Shown piece after piece: positions 63,940 to 64,000 of a DNA stretch of 64,000 bases. Position numbers and translations under genes: made by a program. The DNA is from Saccharicrinis sp050589685 (GTDB lineage: Bacteria; Bacteroidota; Bacteroidia; Bacteroidales; Marinilabiliaceae). Below the pieces are notes generated by a model. That model ran no database searches, was not told where the DNA came from, and saw only the letters and a program-made list of their open reading frames with translations. The DNA is taken from the NCBI RefSeq assembly GCF_050589685.1, contig NZ_JBNGOS010000016.1, positions 72,925 through 136,924 of the forward strand, given 5' to 3'. Positions within the stretch are counted from its first letter, which is position 1. Each line of letters opens with the position of its first letter.

Positions 63940-64000
63940 TGTTGACCCCTCCAACGGTCATATTGACCCCTCTTGGATTTGGGTAACCGAAAATGGTTAG
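63940..64000. mobile_element. probable end of an IS21-type element running off the window
   Basis: From TGTTGACCCC at 63940 the sequence holds two copies of TTGACCCCTC (63942-63951 and 63963-63972), 21 bases apart. Terminal TG and repeated transposase-binding boxes around TGACCCC are features I associate with IS21-family ends. It lies exactly where the TPR reading loses its upstream part. The transposase genes would lie beyond base 64000. Confidence 0.45.

Overview
The window looks like a chromosomal segment of a Bacteroidota bacterium, probably a marine or sediment member of the Bacteroidia or Cytophagia. The evidence is low GC content, two proteins ending in type IX secretion (T9SS) sorting domains, SprB-type adhesin repeats, and families largely typical of this phylum (DUF2723, DUF6427, DUF4834, DUF5777, YfhO, PGN_0703 nuclease). 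There are also promoters of the TTTG / TAnnTTTG type used by the Bacteroidota primary sigma factor. A GH16 enzyme of agarase/porphyranase type hints at marine polysaccharide use. Most of the window is core chromosome with small scars of mobile elements.

Layout. 1-6 kb: two exported sugar-isomerase-like TIM barrels, a GH16 lipoprotein and a pair of conserved unknowns. 6.3-8.8 kb: a TIR / STAND-NTPase / TPR immune-type gene in one continuous frame broken by four TAA codons. 8.9-21.9 kb: alpha-2-macroglobulin lipoprotein, PhoD phosphatase, a two-subunit cytochrome bd-like complex carrying c-type hemes, a TonB fragment, DUF4834, an S41 protease and a dCMP deaminase. 22-29 kb: a large SprB-repeat T9SS protein, a sigma-54-type small-RNA locus, tsaB, a DUF3108 protein, efp and an RsbU-like phosphatase. 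29-37 kb: YfhO, a second sigma-54-type locus, a decayed IS701-type transposase, phosphofructokinase and pyruvate kinase, then decayed outer-membrane genes holding a palindromic repeat. 37-46 kb: a hypothetical protein, carbamoyltransferase, DUF6427, purD, polysaccharide deacetylase and a DUF2723 protein.

46.7-54.5 kb is a compact same-strand cluster: YceI, a propeller sensor kinase, a LytTR regulator, an OB-fold protein, a c-heme lipoprotein, a second YceI, a DUF5777 barrel and a secreted protein with four nearly identical cupredoxin domains. The overlaps suggest a regulated envelope and extracellular redox system. 54.6-57.5 kb holds a second DUF2723 protein. 58.4 kb holds a tRNA-Gln. 59-64 kb holds an ADP-ribosylglycohydrolase with a remnant copy, then a possible defence-type cluster (WYL regulator, PGN_0703 nuclease, two small membrane proteins) and a TPR gene cut by what looks like an IS21-type end at the window edge.

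The two most unusual signals are the four-ochre TIR/NTPase gene, and a family of three intergenic units sharing a T-run plus CATAGATTA motif followed by an intrinsic terminator. Two of the three units lie downstream of good sigma-54 -24/-12 elements. All assignments come from reading the sequence; no database search was run.
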